A DNA stretch of 64,000 nt from Cellulomonas terrae (GTDB taxonomy: Bacteria > Actinomycetota > Actinomycetes > Actinomycetales > Cellulomonadaceae). Below, in pieces: positions 9,314-17,205 of the stretch (within the stretch, counting starts at the first letter, position 1; the number at the start of each line of letters is the position of its first letter). The stretch covers positions 62,001-126,000 of the forward strand of contig NZ_BJWH01000010.1 in the NCBI RefSeq assembly GCF_007990265.1, written 5' to 3'. The position numbers were made by a program, and so were the translations under genes. Under the pieces are notes generated by a model. It did no database searches and was not told the DNA's origin. It saw only the letters and a program-made list of their open reading frames with translations.

Positions 9314-10614
9314 TTCTCCGCGTCAGCCGCCGCCTGCGTGGCGTCGACGATGTCCTGCGGGGTGGCCTGGCCGGCGAAGGCCAGGGCGATCTCGTCGTTC
9401 ATGGCGCCACCGACGGAGGCACCGAACGCCGTGTCGAAGTAGAGCTGCACGTACGGCGCCGCGTCACGGATCTTGAGGAGCTCGGCCAGGGCCGGGTCCG
9501 AGACGTACTGCGAGGCCGTGGAGTTGGTCGGCAGACCCATGTCGAGCTCCGCGAAGCCCTTCTGGACCTCGTCCGAGAGCAGGTAGACCGCGAAGTCCAC
9601 CGCGGCGTCGGGCGCGTCCTGCGACACGGCCCACGCGTCACCGCCACCGAGCGCGGCCTCCGGGTCACCCTCGCCGCCCTCGACGGCCGGGAACGGGAAC
9701 CAGCCGGTGTTCTCGCCGAGGCCCAAGCCGTCCTCGGTGAGGCCCTGCATGACGCCGGGCTCCCAGTGTCCCTGCATCTCCATCGCGACCTTGCCGGTCG
9801 CCAGGAGACCGGAGGCGCTGGTGGCGCCCTCCTGTGCCTTGGTCGACAGGAAGCCGGCGTTGAACGGCTCCGTGGCGATGAGCGCCTCGAGGTCCTCGCC
9901 CGCCTTGACGAAGCAGTCGTCCGAGAAGTCGAGGGTCTGCACGGCGTCCGTCAGGACGTCCTGCGAGCACTCGCGCAGCGCGAAGTAGTACCAGTAGTGC
10001 GCGGCGGGCCACTTGTCGCCGGCGCCGACGGAGACGGGCTCGATGCCGGCCGCCTTCAGCTTGTCGGTGGCCTCCTCGAACTCGGCCCAGGTGGTCGGGG
10101 GCTCGGTGATGCCGGCCTGCTCGAAGAGCGCCTTGTTGTACCAGAAGCCGACGACGCCGACGGAGAACGGCAGGCCGTACGTCTTGTCGTCGACCTGCCA
10201 GCCGGCGACGGAGCCGCCGATCTTCTCGATCGTCTCGGCGGCCGCCTCGGAGATGTCCTTGGTCAGGCCGGCCTCGACGTGGTCGGCCAGCTCGCCGCCA
10301 CCACGCTCCATGTAGACGTCGGGGGCGTCTCCGCTCTGGAACGCGGCGTCGAGCTTGGTGAGCATGTCCTCGTGCTGCATGGCGTTGACCTCGACGGTCA
10401 CGCCCGGGTTGGCGGCCTCGAAGTCGGCCGCGACCTTGTCGTAGTAGTCCTTGCCGTCTCCGGTGTTGGAGTTGTGCCACCAGGTGATCGTCGTCGCCTC
10501 GCCCGAGGCGCCGTCGGTCGAGTCGTCGCCCGCGTCGCCCGAGCTGCAGGCGGTCGCCAGCAGGGCAATACCAGCACCCAGGGCAAGGGTGCGAAGGACT
10601 GTTGTCCTCATCAT
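9310..10614 (-). CDS. Extracellular sugar-binding lipoprotein
   Basis: Receptor of the CUT1 importer and first gene of the operon, 434 residues. It has an N-terminal lipoprotein signal with the likely lipidated cysteine in LLATACSSG, a slightly off-consensus lipobox. Binding-protein features include ITWWHNSNTG, YGLPFSVGVVGFWYNK and AMEMQGHWEPGVMQG. A ribosome binding site (GAGGAG) sits 8 bases before the first of two adjacent ATGs. The divergent LacI regulator and two palindromic operators lie directly upstream, so expression is probably sugar-induced. It resembles the orphan receptor at 3569-4852. A mono- or oligosaccharide released from plant glycans is a reasonable but unproven ligand. Confidence 0.95.
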   Translation of the reverse strand: MMRTTVLRTLALGAGIALLATACSSGDAGDDSTDGASGEATTITWWHNSNTGDGKDYYDKVAADFEAANPGVTVEVNAMQHEDMLTKLDAAFQSGDAPDVYMERGGGELADHVEAGLTKDISEAAAETIEKIGGSVAGWQVDDKTYGLPFSVGVVGFWYNKALFEQAGITEPPTTWAEFEEATDKLKAAGIEPVSVGAGDKWPAAHYWYYFALRECSQDVLTDAVQTLDFSDDCFVKAGEDLEALIATEPFNAGFLSTKAQEGATSASGLLATGKVAMEMQGHWEPGVMQGLTEDGLGLGENTGWFPFPAVEGGEGDPEAALGGGDAWAVSQDAPDAAVDFAVYLLSDEVQKGFAELDMGLPTNSTASQYVSDPALAELLKIRDAAPYVQLYFDTAFGASVGGAMNDEIALAFAGQATPQDIVDATQAAADAEK

Positions 10615-10681
10615 CGTTGAATCTCCTCGTCGTCACTGACAGGGCTGGACGGCGCCAAGGTTGGCACCTGAGTCTGTGAAG

Positions 10682-10687
10682 TGTCAA
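10682..10687 (-). promoter_or_regulatory. Candidate -35 box for the binding-protein operon
   Basis: A perfect TTGACA is read on the minus strand. A weaker CAACCT follows 18 bases downstream as a possible -10, about 45 bases before the ATG at 10614. The palindromic operator begins six bases upstream of this -35, which is compatible with control by the LacI protein. Confidence 0.5.
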
Positions 10688-10693
10688 TCGTTG

Positions 10694-10709
10694 TCGATAA
10701 CGTTATCGA
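10694..10709. promoter_or_regulatory. LacI-family operator O1
   Basis: A perfect 16-bp palindrome, TCGATAACGTTATCGA, with the central CG typical of LacI/GalR operators. It lies between the divergent binding-protein operon and the LacI gene. Its centre is 31 bp, about three helical turns, from the second copy. Confidence 0.85.
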
Positions 10710-10724
10710 AACGAAGATCTCAGG

Positions 10725-10740
10725 TAGATAACGTTATCGA
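10725..10740. promoter_or_regulatory. LacI-family operator O2
   Basis: Second copy, TAGATAACGTTATCGA, differing from O1 only in its first two bases. It ends about ten bases before the likely -10 element of the lacI-type gene, so it is placed to repress that gene (autoregulation). Confidence 0.83.
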
Positions 10741-10750
10741 AACTATGCTC

Positions 10751-10756
10751 TATGCT
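10751..10756 (+). promoter_or_regulatory. Likely -10 element of the LacI gene (leaderless transcript)
   Basis: TATGCT ends six bases before the GTG at 10763, so transcription would start at or beside the start codon. A second TATGCT lies at 10745-10749 with its preceding T. No ribosome binding site precedes any candidate start. Confidence 0.5.
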
Positions 10757-10762
10757 CCCCAC

Positions 10763-11767
10763 GTGGACTCGACACCGCGCGTGAAGATGGAAGACGTCGC
10801 CCGGACCGCAGGTGTCTCGGTCGCGACGGTCTCCAAGGTGGTCAACGGACGCTACGGCGTCGCGCAGGCCACGCTGGCCCGCGTCCAGGAAGTGATCGAC
10901 GAGCTCGGGTACGAGGCGAGCCTCGGTGCCCGGTCGCTGCGCAGCCACCGCACGAACGTCCTGGGCATCCTCGTGGCGGAGTTCGAGCCGTTCAGCACCG
11001 AGCTGCTCAAGGGCGCGTCCTCCGCGGTCGGGTCGACCGGCTACGAGCTGCTCGCCTACTCCGGCGGAGGTCGCGGCGCCGACGTCGGCTGGGAGCGTCG
11101 TTACCTCTCGCGGCTGTCGGGCACGCTCATCGACGGCGCGATCATCGTCACGCCCACCGTCGTCGAGGCGAGCACGGGCGTCCCCGTGGTGGCGGTGGAC
11201 CCGCACACCGGACCCACCGGCCTGCCGACCGTCGACTCCGACAACTTCGCCGGCGCGGTCCTGGCGACCGAGCACCTCATCGGCCTGGGCCACCGCCGGA
11301 TCGGCTTCCTGGGCGGGCGGCTCGACCTGGAGTCCGCGCGGCTGCGCGAGGACGGGTTCCGCAAGGCGATGGAGACGGCCGGGCTCCCGGTGGACGAGTC
11401 CCTGGTCGCGGTCGGCGGGTACCGACCGGAGACCGCGGACGCGCCGGCGCGCGTGCTGCTCGGCAACGCCGACCGGCCCACCGCCGTCTTCGCCGCGAAC
11501 GACCTCTCCGCCATCCAGGTGATGGCCGTGGCGGTCGAGCTCGGCCTGACCGTCCCGGACGACCTGTCGGTGATCGGGTTCGACAACGTGCCGGAGTCGG
11601 CCCTGGCCTCTCCCCCGCTGACGACGATCAACCAGCCGCTGCAGGAGATGGGCTCCGAGGCGCTGCGTCTGCTGGTGGACCTGATCGACGGCAGGGAGCG
11701 GTCGACGCACCTGCGCCTGCCGACCGAGCTGGTCGTGCGCGCCTCGTGCGCGCCACCGCGTCGCTGA
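10763..11767 (+). CDS. LacI-family transcriptional regulator
   Basis: Repressor, probably released by the imported sugar, controlling the divergent binding protein-permease-GH3 operon. It has 334 residues. The N-terminal helix-turn-helix (residues about 8-30) reads KMEDVARTAGVSVATVSKVV and is followed by the hinge helix ASLGARSLRS. The rest is a periplasmic-binding-like sensor domain (about 65-334) with GHRRIGFLGG and the FAANDLSAIQVM block. The start is set at GTG 10763 because a -10-like box ends six bases before it. An ATG at 10745 in the same frame is the alternative and would add six residues. A shared palindromic terminator follows at 11778. Confidence 0.93.
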   Translation: MDSTPRVKMEDVARTAGVSVATVSKVVNGRYGVAQATLARVQEVIDELGYEASLGARSLRSHRTNVLGILVAEFEPFSTELLKGASSAVGSTGYELLAYSGGGRGADVGWERRYLSRLSGTLIDGAIIVTPTVVEASTGVPVVAVDPHTGPTGLPTVDSDNFAGAVLATEHLIGLGHRRIGFLGGRLDLESARLREDGFRKAMETAGLPVDESLVAVGGYRPETADAPARVLLGNADRPTAVFAANDLSAIQVMAVAVELGLTVPDDLSVIGFDNVPESALASPPLTTINQPLQEMGSEALRLLVDLIDGRERSTHLRLPTELVVRASCAPPRR

Positions 11768-11777
11768 ACCCCTGGAC

Positions 11778-11823
11778 GCCGAAGGCCCCGGACCAACCTC
11801 CACTCCGATCCGGGGCCTTCGGC
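11778..11823. terminator. Bidirectional terminator hairpin
   Basis: A 15-bp perfect inverted repeat (11778-11792 against 11809-11823) with a 16-base loop lies between the convergent LacI gene and the dehydratase-VOC gene. It can serve both strands. Confidence 0.88.
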
Positions 11824-11836
11824 TTGCCCTTGGCGC

Positions 11837-12499
11837 TCAGCTGTTGCCGCGCGCCTGCCAGGTGCACACGCAGACCTCGTTGCCCTCGGAGTCGGCCAGG
11901 ACCCAGAACGCGGGGGCCCGCTCGTCGCTCACCAGGTGCCCGCCCGCCGCGATCGCCGCCGCGACACGCGCCTCCGCCTGGTCGTGCCCGACGATGACGT
12001 CGAAGTGGATCCGGTTGCGCTGCGGACGCGGAGCATCCATCTGCTGGAACCAGATCGACGGGCCGATCCCGGCCGGGTCGACGAGGTCGTCGCCGTTCCG
12101 CACGTCGTACCCGAACACCGCCGCCCAGAACGGTCGGACGGCGGGGATGTCGAGGGCGTCGACGGCGATCTCCAGCATCGAGCTCAGTGGCGTGTCCCCC
12201 GGTACGCCCAGCTCGTCGGCGATCGCGGTCACCGTCGCGGCGAGGTCGACGTCGCGCTGGGTCAGGCCGCCGGCGTCGTGGCTGGAGGTGGTCACGGTGA
12301 CCTGCCCCCAGCGCAGCACGACGTCCGGGTGGTGGTTCGCCTCGTCGGCCGCCGCCGCGATCCGCGCGACGAACGCGGCCGCGGTGCTGAAGTCGGGGGT
12401 CGAGAACGTCGCGCGCAGCGACTGCAGGAGCACGCGCCAGTGCCGGTCGTCGACCGCGGCCGTCACGTCGGAGTGCGCAAGGAGCGTGGTGTCAGCCAT
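11837..12499 (-). CDS. Pterin-4a-carbinolamine dehydratase-like / VOC domain fusion
   Basis: Two-domain protein of 220 residues. Residues about 1-100 resemble 4a-hydroxytetrahydrobiopterin dehydratase: the family motif is present as NHHPDV (His56, His57) and later SSHDAGGLTQRDVDLA (His74), the catalytic histidines of that family. Residues about 108-215 form a vicinal-oxygen-chelate (glyoxalase-like) domain, with LEIAVDALDIPAVRPFWAAV and ending WVLADSEGNEVCVC. The start used is ATG 12499; a GTG nine bases upstream is possible. Nothing nearby points to pterin metabolism, so the physiological substrate is open. The domain calls are firm but the role is inferred. Confidence 0.85.
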   Translation of the reverse strand: MADTTLLAHSDVTAAVDDRHWRVLLQSLRATFSTPDFSTAAAFVARIAAAADEANHHPDVVLRWGQVTVTTSSHDAGGLTQRDVDLAATVTAIADELGVPGDTPLSSMLEIAVDALDIPAVRPFWAAVFGYDVRNGDDLVDPAGIGPSIWFQQMDAPRPQRNRIHFDVIVGHDQAEARVAAAIAAGGHLVSDERAPAFWVLADSEGNEVCVCTWQARGNS

Positions 12500-12523
12500 G
12501 CGGACCACCCTGCCACCGCCCGG

Positions 12524-14077
12524 TCAGTGCTGCAGAGCCGCCTCCGCCTCGGAGTCCGCGCCCGCGCGGATGTGCCGCGTGACCCACGGGGCGAGGGCGA
12601 ACATGCCCCCGGCGAAGACGAGCGCGACGAGCCCGATGACCCCGAAGTACGCCGCGGGGGCGACGTCCGGCGTCGACTGGATCACCTGTGCGGCGATGGC
12701 GTTGCCCGCCGAGGGCGCCAGGAACCACAGCGCCATCGCCTGCCCGCGGTAGGCCTTCGGCGCCAGCAGGGTCGTCGCCGCGAGACCGACGGGCGACAGG
12801 CACAGCTCCCCGACCGTCTGGATCACGTACACGACGATCAGCACCCACGCGGAGGTCTTCGCTCCGTCGGCCAGCCACGACGCCCCGGCCAGGAACACGA
12901 AGCTCAGCGCGGCGAACGTCAGCCCGAGCGCGAACTTCACGGCGGTGGGCGGTCGGTCGTCGAGCCGGATCCACAGCCACGCGAACACCGGCGCCAGGAC
13001 GATGATCGCGGCGGGGTTGATCGACTGGAACAGCTCGGGCGAGATGGTCAGCCCGAACAGCGTCAGGTCGGTGTCGTCCTGCGCGTAGGACGCCAGCGTG
13101 CTGGCAGCCTGCTCGAAGATCATCCAGAAGATCATCGCCGCGACGAAGAGCGGGATGTAGGCGCGCAGCCGGGTCCGCTCGTGGTCGGTCACCTTGCGCG
13201 AGCGGAACATCACGACGAACGTCGCGACCGGTGCCGCGAACGCGAGGTAGGAGATCGCGTCGATGAACGACGTGAGCCCGAACCCGCCCTGGATCAGCGC
13301 GGCGAGGGCGAACGCGAGGACGACGCCCGCGGCGACGACCACCAGCAGCCGCGCGACCGCGGGGCGCTCACCCGGGTTCAGCGGGTTCGGCGGGACGTCC
13401 CCCGCTCCGCCGAGGTACGTGCGTCCGGCCACGAAGAAGACCAGCGCGATCGCCATGCCGATCGCCGCGACCGCGAAGCCCCAGTGGTAGCCGCCGACGG
13501 CCCGCGCCGCGCCGACGAGGAAGGGAGCCGCGAGCGAGCCGATGTTGATGCCCATGTAGAAGATCGAGAAGCCCGAGTCGCGCCGCGGGTCGTCGCGGTC
13601 GTACAGCTCGCCGACCATGCTCGACACGTTGGGCTTGAGCAGGCCGGTGCCGAGGGCCACGAACACGATGCCGAGGAACGAGAACGACGCCTGCGGCACC
13701 GTGAGGAAGAGGTGGCCGGCGGCGATGACGATGCCGCCGTACAGGACCGACCGGCGGGCGCCGATGAACCGGTCCGCCAGCCAGCCACCGAGGACGGACA
13801 GCAGGTAGACCGAGGACCCGTAGACGGCGACGAGCGCCTCGCCGGACGTCTGCTCGATCCCCAGGCCACCGTTGGCGACCGTGTCCGTGAGGTAGAAGAG
13901 CAGGATCGCGCGCATCCCGTAGTAGCTGAACCGCTCCCACAGCTCCGTGCCGAACAGCGTGAACAGCCCGAGGGGCTGACCGAAGAACGCGCGGTCCTTG
14001 GGCAGGGTGTCGCTCTTGCGGGCGCTCGGCTCGGTCCCCCCAGGGCCCCCCACCTGCGCGTCGGCTGCGCCGCTCAT
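12524..14077 (-). CDS. Proton-dependent oligopeptide transporter (POT/PTR2 family)
   Basis: Membrane carrier of about 517 residues that imports di- and tripeptides with protons. The hallmark proton-coupling motif ELWERFSYYGMRA is in the first membrane helix. A second family block, FYMGINIGSLAAPFLVG, follows around residue 165. About 14 hydrophobic segments are visible. The start used is ATG 14077, reading MSGAADAQ; a start 12 codons upstream would add an unlikely extension. It stands alone, divergent from the photolyase gene, and the dehydratase-VOC gene follows on the same strand. Confidence 0.93.
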   Translation of the reverse strand: MSGAADAQVGGPGGTEPSARKSDTLPKDRAFFGQPLGLFTLFGTELWERFSYYGMRAILLFYLTDTVANGGLGIEQTSGEALVAVYGSSVYLLSVLGGWLADRFIGARRSVLYGGIVIAAGHLFLTVPQASFSFLGIVFVALGTGLLKPNVSSMVGELYDRDDPRRDSGFSIFYMGINIGSLAAPFLVGAARAVGGYHWGFAVAAIGMAIALVFFVAGRTYLGGAGDVPPNPLNPGERPAVARLLVVVAAGVVLAFALAALIQGGFGLTSFIDAISYLAFAAPVATFVVMFRSRKVTDHERTRLRAYIPLFVAAMIFWMIFEQAASTLASYAQDDTDLTLFGLTISPELFQSINPAAIIVLAPVFAWLWIRLDDRPPTAVKFALGLTFAALSFVFLAGASWLADGAKTSAWVLIVVYVIQTVGELCLSPVGLAATTLLAPKAYRGQAMALWFLAPSAGNAIAAQVIQSTPDVAPAAYFGVIGLVALVFAGGMFALAPWVTRHIRAGADSEAEAALQH

Positions 14078-14163
14078 CTGCCCATCGTGGCCTCGCAGGT
14101 GGGTGGGCACCACCCTGCGTCGCCGGACGAGCGGCGTGGACGGTCCCCGGCTACCGTCGCCGG

Positions 14164-15507
14164 GTGCCCACGATCCACTGGTTCCGTCGCGACCTGCGAC
14201 TCGCGGACAACCCCGCCCTGCTCGCCGCGGTGGACCAGGCCCGCGCCGCCGACGACGAGGTCGTGCCGCTGTTCGTCGTCGATCCCGCGCTCTGGCGGTC
14301 GGCGGGCGCTCCCCGGCTCGCGTACCTCGCGCGCAGCCTGCACGCGCTCGACGAGTCGCTGGACGGACGCCTCGTGGTCCGCACCGGAGCCGCCGCCGAC
14401 GTCGTCCCCGCGGTCGCCCGGGAGGTCGGGGCCCCGGCCGTGCACGTCACCGCGGCGACCGAGCCCTACGGCCGCCGCCGTGACGACGCCGTCGAGCGGG
14501 CGCTCGGCGTGCCGTTGGTCCGCACCGGCTCGCCGTACGCCGTCGCGCCCGGCCGGCTGACCACGCAGGGCGGCACGCCGTTCCAGGTGTTCACCCCGTT
14601 CCGCGGCGCGTGGCTCGACCACAGCTGGTCCGCCCCCGCGCGCCGACCGCAGCGGGTCCCCTGGGCGGACGTCCCCTCCGACGGCATCCCCGACGAGCCC
14701 GCCACGGACGTGCGTTTGCCCGGCGCCGGAGAGCGGGCCGCCCGCGCGCGGTGGGCCGAGTACCTGCAGGACGGGCTCGCCGAGTACGCGACCCTGCGCA
14801 ACCGGCCCGACCTCGACGGCACCTCGATGCTGTCCATCCCGCTCAAGTACGGCGAGCTCCACCCGCGCACCCTGCTCGCCGACCTGGCGACGGCACCGTT
14901 CGACGTGGCGACGTTCCGGTCCGAGCTGGCCTGGCGCGAGTTCCACGCCGACGTCCTCTGGCACCACCCCGGCGCGACGCAGCGGTCGCTGCGGACGGTC
15001 GTGCCGGAGGACTCGTGGGACACCGGCGACGCCGCCTTCGAGGCCTGGGCGGCAGGGAGGACCGGCTACCCGTTCGTCGACGCCGGCATGCGCCAGCTGC
15101 TCGCCCTCGGCTGGATGCACAACCGCGTCCGCATGGTCGTGGCGTCGTTCCTGGTCAAGGACCTGCACGTGCGCTGGCAGCGCGGCGCCGCGCACTTCCT
15201 GGACTGGCTGGTGGACGGCGACATCTCGCAGAACCAGCTCAACTGGCAGTGGGTCGCCGGCACCGGCCGCGACGCCGCACCGTACTTCCGCGTGTTCAAC
15301 CCGGTGACGCAGGGCGAGCGGTTCGACCCCGACGGGGCCTACGTCCGGCAGTGGGTGCCCGAGCTGCGGGGCATCCCCGGGCGCGCCGTGCACCAGCCGT
15401 GGAAGCTGGGGCTCGAGGCGCCCGAGGACTACCCGGACCCGATCGTCGACCACGCGGTGGAGCGCAAGGTCGCCCTCGACGACTTCCACCGCGGCCGCGA
15501 CACCTAG
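14164..15507 (+). CDS. phr: Deoxyribodipyrimidine photo-lyase
   Basis: Class I CPD photolyase, 447 residues, which splits UV-induced pyrimidine dimers using blue light and FAD. The N-terminal Rossmann-like antenna domain starts IHWFRRDLRLADNPAL. The C-terminal FAD-binding region contains TGYPFVDAGMRQL, GWMHNRVRM, DGDISQNQLNWQWVAGTG and FNPVTQGERFDPDG, all typical of the family. The GTG start has no ribosome binding site; a -10-like TACCGT ends six bases before it, suggesting a leaderless transcript. The stop overlaps by four bases the end of the convergent membrane-protein gene. Confidence 0.95.
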   Translation: MPTIHWFRRDLRLADNPALLAAVDQARAADDEVVPLFVVDPALWRSAGAPRLAYLARSLHALDESLDGRLVVRTGAAADVVPAVAREVGAPAVHVTAATEPYGRRRDDAVERALGVPLVRTGSPYAVAPGRLTTQGGTPFQVFTPFRGAWLDHSWSAPARRPQRVPWADVPSDGIPDEPATDVRLPGAGERAARARWAEYLQDGLAEYATLRNRPDLDGTSMLSIPLKYGELHPRTLLADLATAPFDVATFRSELAWREFHADVLWHHPGATQRSLRTVVPEDSWDTGDAAFEAWAAGRTGYPFVDAGMRQLLALGWMHNRVRMVVASFLVKDLHVRWQRGAAHFLDWLVDGDISQNQLNWQWVAGTGRDAAPYFRVFNPVTQGERFDPDGAYVRQWVPELRGIPGRAVHQPWKLGLEAPEDYPDPIVDHAVERKVALDDFHRGRDT

Positions 15508-16505
15508 GCGGGGACGAGCGCCCGGCCCGCTGACGCCTCGTCGAGCGCCGCCCGGGAGGCCGCACCCGTGTCGCGGAAGTGGCCGAGGGTCGCCAACAGC
15601 AGGCCGAGGAGTGCCCAGGACGCGAGCGCGACCCACAGCTGCGTCGTGTCGGCCTGCGGGAAGTACGACTCGTCGCGCAGGAGTGCGGCGGCGGCGCCCG
15701 GGGGCATCCACTGGCCGATCGCACCCCACGGCTCCGGCAGCATCTGCCACGGCTGGGCGGCGGACGCGATCGGGTTGGCGATCAGCAGGAACAGCACCGG
15801 GCCGATCGCGATGCCTGGCCGCCCGACGACGGAGACGACACCGACGATCACGCCACCGATCGCGAGGATCGCCAGGCCAATGACGCCCGCGTTGACCCAG
15901 GACGAGCCCGCGAGCGCGCCGAACCACCCCTGGAGCACCGCGGCGACCGCGAGCCCGCCGAGAACCGAGTAGGCGGTGACCGCGGTGACCCGCCGCCAGA
16001 CGCCGACGACCGTGACCGAGATGGCGATGCCGCCGATCATCCCGCCGATGACCAGCGGGAACGTGACCGCACCCAGGATGGCCCCCCGAGGGTCGCCCTC
16101 GAGCAGCGGCGCGAGCTCGGTCACCGTGACGGGGACACCCAGCTGGGCCTGCAGAGCGGGTGCGAGGGCCGTGAGCTGCTGCGCGACGAGCGGGCTGCCG
16201 CCGGACGCGAGGAGGATCTCGGGCTGCTCCCCCAGGACCAGGGCGCCGTAGGCCTCGCGGGTCTCGACGAGGTCGACGGCGGCGCCGCGGTCGGCGGCGG
16301 GGAGCACCTCGAACGCACCGGGGGCACGCTCGTCGAGACCCTGGGCGACCGGTGCGACCGCCGCAGCGGGGCCGGCGACGGCGACGGGCAGGTCGTGCGG
16401 TTCGGACGTGACCGCCGGCCAGAGGAAGGCGAGCACGAGGACGGTGAGGACGCCGACGAGCCCGGCGCTCATGCCGAGCAGATGACGCCACGGGGTGTGC
16501 AGCAT
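15504..16505 (-). CDS. Membrane protein resembling ABC-2/YhgE-type permeases
   Basis: 333 residues. One N-terminal membrane helix (about 10-30) is followed by an extracellular region of roughly 120 residues. Five or six closely spaced helices follow (about 165-320). This topology matches DUF3533/YhgE and ABC-2 type permeases. No ATPase is adjacent. A good ribosome binding site (GGAGAAGA) lies 8 bases from the ATG. The divergent TetR-type regulator and two operator-like palindromes in the shared promoter indicate TetR repression. An efflux or cell-envelope role is plausible but not shown by the sequence. Confidence 0.75.
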   Translation of the reverse strand: MLHTPWRHLLGMSAGLVGVLTVLVLAFLWPAVTSEPHDLPVAVAGPAAAVAPVAQGLDERAPGAFEVLPAADRGAAVDLVETREAYGALVLGEQPEILLASGGSPLVAQQLTALAPALQAQLGVPVTVTELAPLLEGDPRGAILGAVTFPLVIGGMIGGIAISVTVVGVWRRVTAVTAYSVLGGLAVAAVLQGWFGALAGSSWVNAGVIGLAILAIGGVIVGVVSVVGRPGIAIGPVLFLLIANPIASAAQPWQMLPEPWGAIGQWMPPGAAAALLRDESYFPQADTTQLWVALASWALLGLLLATLGHFRDTGAASRAALDEASAGRALVPA

Positions 16506-16522
16506 GACAGGATCTTCTCCTA

Positions 16523-16537
16523 AACCGAACGTTCGTT
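16523..16537. promoter_or_regulatory. TetR operator candidate 1
   Basis: AACCGAACGTTCGTT contains the 10-bp perfect palindrome CGAACGTTCG. It lies just upstream of the membrane-protein gene and shares the TTCGTT arm with the second site near the TetR gene. Confidence 0.7.
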
Positions 16538-16571
16538 CTTGTAGGTACAGCGAAGCCCTCTCGCGTCCCGC

Positions 16572-16601
16572 TTGTCAAGAACGATCATTCGTTTTTATGC
16601 T
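16572..16601 (+). promoter_or_regulatory. Promoter of the TetR gene (leaderless)
   Basis: A -35 TTGTCA (16572-16577) and a -10 TATGCT (16596-16601) are separated by 18 bases. The GTG start follows five bases later, so the transcript should begin at the start codon. The second operator candidate lies inside the spacer. Confidence 0.75.
16580..16593. promoter_or_regulatory. TetR operator candidate 2
   Basis: AACGATCATTCGTT has inverted arms AACGA and TCGTT with four central bases. It sits between the -35 and -10 boxes of the TetR gene, the classic place for autorepression. Confidence 0.7.
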
Positions 16602-16606
16602 GCGGC

Positions 16607-17200
16607 GTGCCCAAGGTCACCGAGGAGTACCGCGTCGCCCGTCGCGACGAGATCGCCGACGCCGCGCTGCGAGCCTTCCGTCGCAAGGGCTTCCAGGCCA
16701 CGTCGATGGCCGAGATCATCGCCGAGTCCGGCCTGTCCGCCGGTGCGATCTACGGGCACTACCCCAGCAAGGACGCGATCATCGTCGACGTCGCCTCCCG
16801 CGTCGTCGGCAACCGGATCCTCGACGTCGAACGCCTCGCGCGCACCGAGCCGCTGGCCCCTCCACCCACCATCCCCCGCCTGCTGATCGGGGGGATGCTC
16901 GGCGCGCTCGGCAACCCAGCGATCATGCTGCAGCTCTGGGGCGAGGGCGTCACGGACCCGGCGGTGCGCACGGTCGCGCACGACGTCATCGTGCGGCTGC
17001 GCGGCGCGCTCGCCGAGTACACGTCCCTGTGGCACCAGCGCACGCACGGCACCCCGCCCGACGAGGCCGACGTGCTCGCCGCCGAGCAGGCGCCGCTGCT
17101 GATCTCTGCCGTGCAGGGGTTCGTCGTCCAGTCGGCGATCGTGCCGGACTTCGACCCGGAGGCGTACCTGAGGGCTGTGGAGAAGTACCTCCCGCGCTGA
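16607..17200 (+). CDS. TetR-family transcriptional regulator
   Basis: DNA-binding repressor of 197 residues. The N-terminal helix-turn-helix domain (about 8-55) includes ADAALRAFRRKGFQATSMAE and AGAIYGHYPSKDAIIVDV, the standard TetR signature. The C-terminal helical ligand-binding domain shows no recognisable ligand signature. The GTG start lies five bases after a -10 box. It probably represses itself and the divergent membrane protein. It converges on the acetyltransferase gene, ending five bases from that gene's stop. Confidence 0.93.
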   Translation: MPKVTEEYRVARRDEIADAALRAFRRKGFQATSMAEIIAESGLSAGAIYGHYPSKDAIIVDVASRVVGNRILDVERLARTEPLAPPPTIPRLLIGGMLGALGNPAIMLQLWGEGVTDPAVRTVAHDVIVRLRGALAEYTSLWHQRTHGTPPDEADVLAAEQAPLLISAVQGFVVQSAIVPDFDPEAYLRAVEKYLPR

Positions 17201-17205
17201 CTCGG

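Noticed and set aside
11936..14560. An 874-codon plus-strand frame through the peptide transporter
   Set aside because: It is antisense to the POT transporter and rich in Arg/Asp repeats. Only its end passes into the photolyase region, where another frame is real.
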